Assembly: GCF_030644385.1 (NCBI RefSeq)
Contig: NZ_CP130060.1
Location: forward strand, 1,054,001-1,118,000
Source: Stomatobaculum sp. F0698
GTDB lineage: Bacteria > Bacillota > Clostridia > Lachnospirales > Lachnospiraceae
Length of the DNA: 64,000 nt
Direction of reading: 5' to 3'
Position 1 is the stretch's first letter. Each line of letters opens with the position of its first letter. The translations under genes and the position numbers were made by a program. The notes beneath the pieces are model-generated. The model had not been told where the DNA came from and did not search any database. It saw only the letters and a program-made list of their open reading frames with translations. This document shows positions 61,097 through 64,000 of the stretch, piece after piece.

Positions 61097-62149
61097 TCAG
61101 TTCTCCTTTTCCGAAAGCAGACTGCGTACCAGAGTACCGGAAGGTGTCAAATCCTTGCTCTCCCAATCGCTCTTCTTCTTGGAGCTCGGCAATACGATGC
61201 TGTGTGCCTCTGCCTTATTGGAAAGCGACCAATAGGTCCAGGAAATATCGTTCTTCTTCATAAAAGCGGCAAATTCTTTGGCCTCCTGAAAAGAAAGGCG
61301 ACTGTCTCTCGGACTCTTGATATGCGCATCATCGAACTTTCCGTATTCAATCCCCCACTCACTCACAAAAATGGGGAGTTTTGCCCGAATCAACTTCTCC
61401 TCATAAACGGAATTAAAGTGTTTTTCTTTGGATACATCCGCGTAAAAGTGAAGATTATACATGAGATTCGGATCAGCAATCGGATCGTTCAGCGGACCTT
61501 CCAGATTCGCGGAATGATCCAGCGTTCCGCATAAAATAATCGCATTCGGCGCATTTTTCCTGATGACGGGAATCACCTGCTCCGCATAGCGTTTCACATC
61601 CGCCCAGCTCGTGTCACCGTTCGGCTCGTTGCAAATTTCATAAATCACACCGGGATTGTTCCCGTAGTGTGCAGATACTTCACCGAAAAATGCCTTTGCC
61701 TCTTTCACATGGTCAAGCGGGTTTTTATCGTACAGCGTGTGCCAATCGGCAATCGCGTACATATCTTCCGCAAGTGCATTGTCCACCGCCGTATAGAGCC
61801 TTGCCTTCGCAGCATCCGGTTCATAAAGATAGCCGCCCTCCTGATCCGTGTACATAGCCGCACGGAACAAATTCGCGCCCCACTGTTTAACCGTATGAAG
61901 CGATTCACGGCTTGTGAACTCCGGATACCAGCTGAGTCCGTGGCTCGAAATACCGCGCAGCTGTGCATTTTTATTTGCCTTTGCACTGTACAGTTTACCG
62001 TCCCGAACACTGAGCTGTCCGTAGGCACTGACACCCTTCCAACCTTCCTCTGCCCTTGCGTAAAAGCAACCGCCGACAAAGACAGATGCCAGAACGCCTG
62101 CGAGCACAACAATGCCGGCCTTCCATGATTTTTTGTTTGCTGTGCTCAT
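61097..62149 (-). CDS. GH5 family endoglucanase of the polysaccharide operon
   Basis: 350 residues. Predicted exported endo-beta-1,4-glucanase. Residues 8-30 form a signal segment with a possible lipobox VGGC (Cys28). Catalytic residues are visible: the acid/base Glu175 in YEICNEPNG and the nucleophile Glu264 in IFVSEWGIE; FRAAMY, ADWHTLYD and HFYAD are further GH5 marks. In cellulose operons such an enzyme (BcsZ-like role) trims or releases the chain. The ATG at 62149 overlaps the stop of the synthase gene as ATGA and has GGGGAAAG before it; an ATG 4 codons earlier is possible. It ends 1 base before the serine hydrolase start. Confidence 0.92.
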   Translation of the reverse strand: MSTANKKSWKAGIVVLAGVLASVFVGGCFYARAEEGWKGVSAYGQLSVRDGKLYSAKANKNAQLRGISSHGLSWYPEFTSRESLHTVKQWGANLFRAAMYTDQEGGYLYEPDAAKARLYTAVDNALAEDMYAIADWHTLYDKNPLDHVKEAKAFFGEVSAHYGNNPGVIYEICNEPNGDTSWADVKRYAEQVIPVIRKNAPNAIILCGTLDHSANLEGPLNDPIADPNLMYNLHFYADVSKEKHFNSVYEEKLIRAKLPIFVSEWGIEYGKFDDAHIKSPRDSRLSFQEAKEFAAFMKKNDISWTYWSLSNKAEAHSIVLPSSKKKSDWESKDLTPSGTLVRSLLSEKEN

Positions 62150-64000
62150 TTCTTTCCCCATTCCTTTAGTTTGTCCAAAAACGCCTGATTTTCGAGCAGA
62201 GCTTCACTGTTCAGGATACTGTAAAGTCCCTCGCGCATATCGCTCTTCTCACACGAAATCGGGTATTCGCTCTCCCGGAAAAGCACGAAACGATTCGGAA
62301 TCTCATCCCCCTTGACCAGGCGCACACGGACATATTTGAAGTTCAGATCTTCAACCATGACGACAACACCGTTTTCGAGGGTCTCTTTACTTCTGACTCG
62401 GAAACGCGGCATGGTTCTGCGCTGCGGCTCTCTGTCCTTGCTCCCCTCTTCCATCGCGCGAAGCATATCGTCGAAATAGCTCGTGTCCTCCGCTAATGTT
62501 TCGGGCAGCGGATTCAAGCGATCGTACACAATCTGGAAAAACTCCCGTTTCTCCGCAGTGCTCATTTCACCGATGCGCTGCACCCGATAGGTCCAGACCT
62601 TGCCGCGCTTCGGTTTGCTGACCGCGACAATTTTACCGCTGACATGGGCGCGGTACTTTCTGTCTTCAATCACGAAATGAAGCACAGTGCCCCGTTCGGT
62701 CGGAATCGGGAGCGCTTCCTTGCTCTCAAAAGCAAAACCGCCCTCGGAAATATTGACGACACGCGCCTTGAAGCAGTCCTCACTCTCTGCCTCGGCTCTC
62801 ACTTCCAACGGAAGGTCGCAGTCGAAGCGCTCAAACTCGCGCTCGTTGACGCGCCCGCGCATAAAGAAGACTGCCATCAAGAGACTGAAGGAGTTAATGA
62901 GCATCCACATAATGATGATGATCAGACCGAAAGCACGATTGATGATGAGCTGTTGTACCGCAAAGAGCAACGAGACCAGCGAGACCACCAAGAGACAAAT
63001 ATGCGGAATCGCAAGATAAAACTCGTTGTTGTCATTCCAAGATCTCGACTTTGCCGTAACCGAAAACTTCTTCTCATTGATATGGAAGAACTCTGCCCAG
63101 ATCGGAATCAGAAGATACGGGAACATAATCGTATCAATCGTATTGCTCCAGCGTGTGTCTCGGATTTCCGAGCTGACCTTCTTCAGCAGATAACTGTAGC
63201 AGATGTAATACGGCAGCCAAATGAAAATCAGCTGCTTTAGGTTCATCACGACCAAGGGAATGCCAAGCAGCAAAAAGAGCACAGGCGACAGAATATAGAC
63301 CAAACGCCTGGAAAAGCTCTCCCAGTAAACGCGGCAGGCATAATAGCTCAGCTTCAGGTTCAAAGAAAAGGCCGGGTTGGTCAACAGGTGGATTCTGCGC
63401 AGCGAATAAATGCAGCCGCGCCCCCAGCGCACACGCTGCTTAATCAGCGAGGCGATGGTAATCGGCGCAAGTCCCTGCGCGAGGGGCTTCTTCACCGCAT
63501 AGCAGCGAAAATTCAAGGCCTCGATGCGAAGTCCGGTCTCAAAGTCCTCGGTAATGGTTCCGGTCGCAATACCGCCGACGCCCTCGAGGGCCTCACGGGA
63601 AATCATCGTGTTCGAACCTGCATAGAGCACCGCATTGGTGCGGTTCTTGCCGAGGTTTACCTCGCGGAAGAAATAGTCCTGCTCATTCGGGACACGCTTC
63701 TCCGCATAAAGGTTGTATTGAAACAAATCGGCATTGTAAAAGACCTGCGGTGTCTGAATAAAACCGATTTTTCCGCAGTTCTTTTGCTCTTCCTCCGGCT
63801 TCACGACCCAAGTACCGTCGGCCTTCTTCTCCATAATGGGAAGAAAGAAATACGGCACCACTTCCATTAAGAAGTTGCTCTTCGGAATCATGTCGGCATC
63901 AAAGGTGGCGATGAGCGGCGAACTTGTGCGACTCAACGCATTGTTGATATTACCCGCCTTCGCATGCTTGTTGTTGCTGAGGCCGAAGTAACCCACGCCG
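62146..64000 (-). CDS. bcsA: Cellulose synthase catalytic subunit (BcsA type) with PilZ domain, 5' end outside window
   Basis: At least 617 codons; the N-terminus lies beyond 64000, since the frame runs through the edge. Processive family 2 glycosyltransferase that makes beta-1,4-glucan from UDP-glucose. Numbered from the GTG at 63996: D33-A-D35, T149-E-D151, and Q187-R-V-R-W191 (the QxxRW motif). Several membrane helices follow (about 215-270, 288-305, 328-380). A PilZ domain has R386-x3-R390 and N415-I-S417-E-G-G420, the c-di-GMP-binding pattern. A further ~100-residue C-terminal stretch resembles a degenerate second PilZ-like domain. The stop overlaps the GH5 start. It is the most upstream gene visible in this operon. 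Confidence 0.93.
   Translation of the reverse strand, partial: GVGYFGLSNNKHAKAGNINNALSRTSSPLIATFDADMIPKSNFLMEVVPYFFLPIMEKKADGTWVVKPEEEQKNCGKIGFIQTPQVFYNADLFQYNLYAEKRVPNEQDYFFREVNLGKNRTNAVLYAGSNTMISREALEGVGGIATGTITEDFETGLRIEALNFRCYAVKKPLAQGLAPITIASLIKQRVRWGRGCIYSLRRIHLLTNPAFSLNLKLSYYACRVYWESFSRRLVYILSPVLFLLLGIPLVVMNLKQLIFIWLPYYICYSYLLKKVSSEIRDTRWSNTIDTIMFPYLLIPIWAEFFHINEKKFSVTAKSRSWNDNNEFYLAIPHICLLVVSLVSLLFAVQQLIINRAFGLIIIIMWMLINSFSLLMAVFFMRGRVNEREFERFDCDLPLEVRAEAESEDCFKARVVNISEGGFAFESKEALPIPTERGTVLHFVIEDRKYRAHVSGKIVAVSKPKRGKVWTYRVQRIGEMSTAEKREFFQIVYDRLNPLPETLAEDTSYFDDMLRAMEEGSKDREPQRRTMPRFRVRSKETLENGVVVMVEDLNFKYVRVRLVKGDEIPNRFVLFRESEYPISCEKSDMREGLYSILNSEALLENQAFLDKLKEWGKK

Overview
The window reads as a chromosomal segment of an anaerobic, Gram-positive-type bacterium of the Bacillota, most likely a Lachnospiraceae relative. 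The support is the sodium-pump decarboxylase gene cluster, LPXTG-type sorting motifs, InlB-type B-repeats, AGGAGG-type ribosome binding sites, and the cohesin/cadherin-like and glucosaminidase protein types. I judge an oral or gut genus plausible but cannot name one. Base composition looks moderately GC-rich in genes, with AT-rich spacers. Every gene I accept lies on the minus strand, so transcription runs right to left. I see no rRNA, tRNA, CRISPR array, insertion sequence or phage gene.

Left end (1-9.7 kb). There is a membrane protein with a cohesin-like and a cadherin-like domain (89-1912). Next is a secreted glucosaminidase whose catalytic region is interrupted by a long low-complexity insert (2120-3883). 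Then comes a five-gene operon (9623 down to 3978): 12S-type carboxyltransferase, gamma subunit, biotin carrier, Na+-translocating beta subunit and 5S-type carboxyltransferase. The operon carries all three catalytic parts of a transcarboxylase plus a sodium pump, so it could decarboxylate methylmalonyl-CoA or oxaloacetate, or exchange carboxyl groups between them, coupled to a Na+ gradient. Each unit ends in a clear hairpin terminator.

Centre (9.7-58.1 kb). Four giant surface-protein genes stand head to tail and fill about 48 kb: 3619, 3636, 3623 and 4777 codons, all uninterrupted. Each has a signal peptide, an acidic segment, about 1,700 residues of a conserved region I cannot assign, an SdrD-like B domain, and then alternating FctA/Spy0128-like pilin modules and InlB B-repeats. 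The pilin modules keep Lys, Glu and Asn at the expected isopeptide positions. There are four pilin modules in each of the first three proteins and seven in the fourth. All end in a Gly/Ser-rich linker and an LPKTG motif. Only the fourth has the hydrophobic segment a sortase substrate needs; in the other three it has been lost. The C-terminal halves of copies 1-3 are almost identical and mosaic, pointing to gene conversion. Each gene has its own promoter with a shared -10 region (TAAAATTG) and its own terminator.

Right end (58.2-64 kb). A tightly packed operon runs in from beyond the right edge: a BcsA-type cellulose synthase with a PilZ domain (5' end cut off), a GH5 glucanase, a membrane-anchored class C beta-lactamase-like serine hydrolase, an acyl carrier protein and an acyl-activating ligase. 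I infer a c-di-GMP-controlled cellulose-like exopolysaccharide. The ligase, carrier and serine hydrolase could form an acyl-transfer branch that decorates the polymer. This operon and the giant adhesin array together suggest a locus devoted to surface attachment and biofilm matrix.
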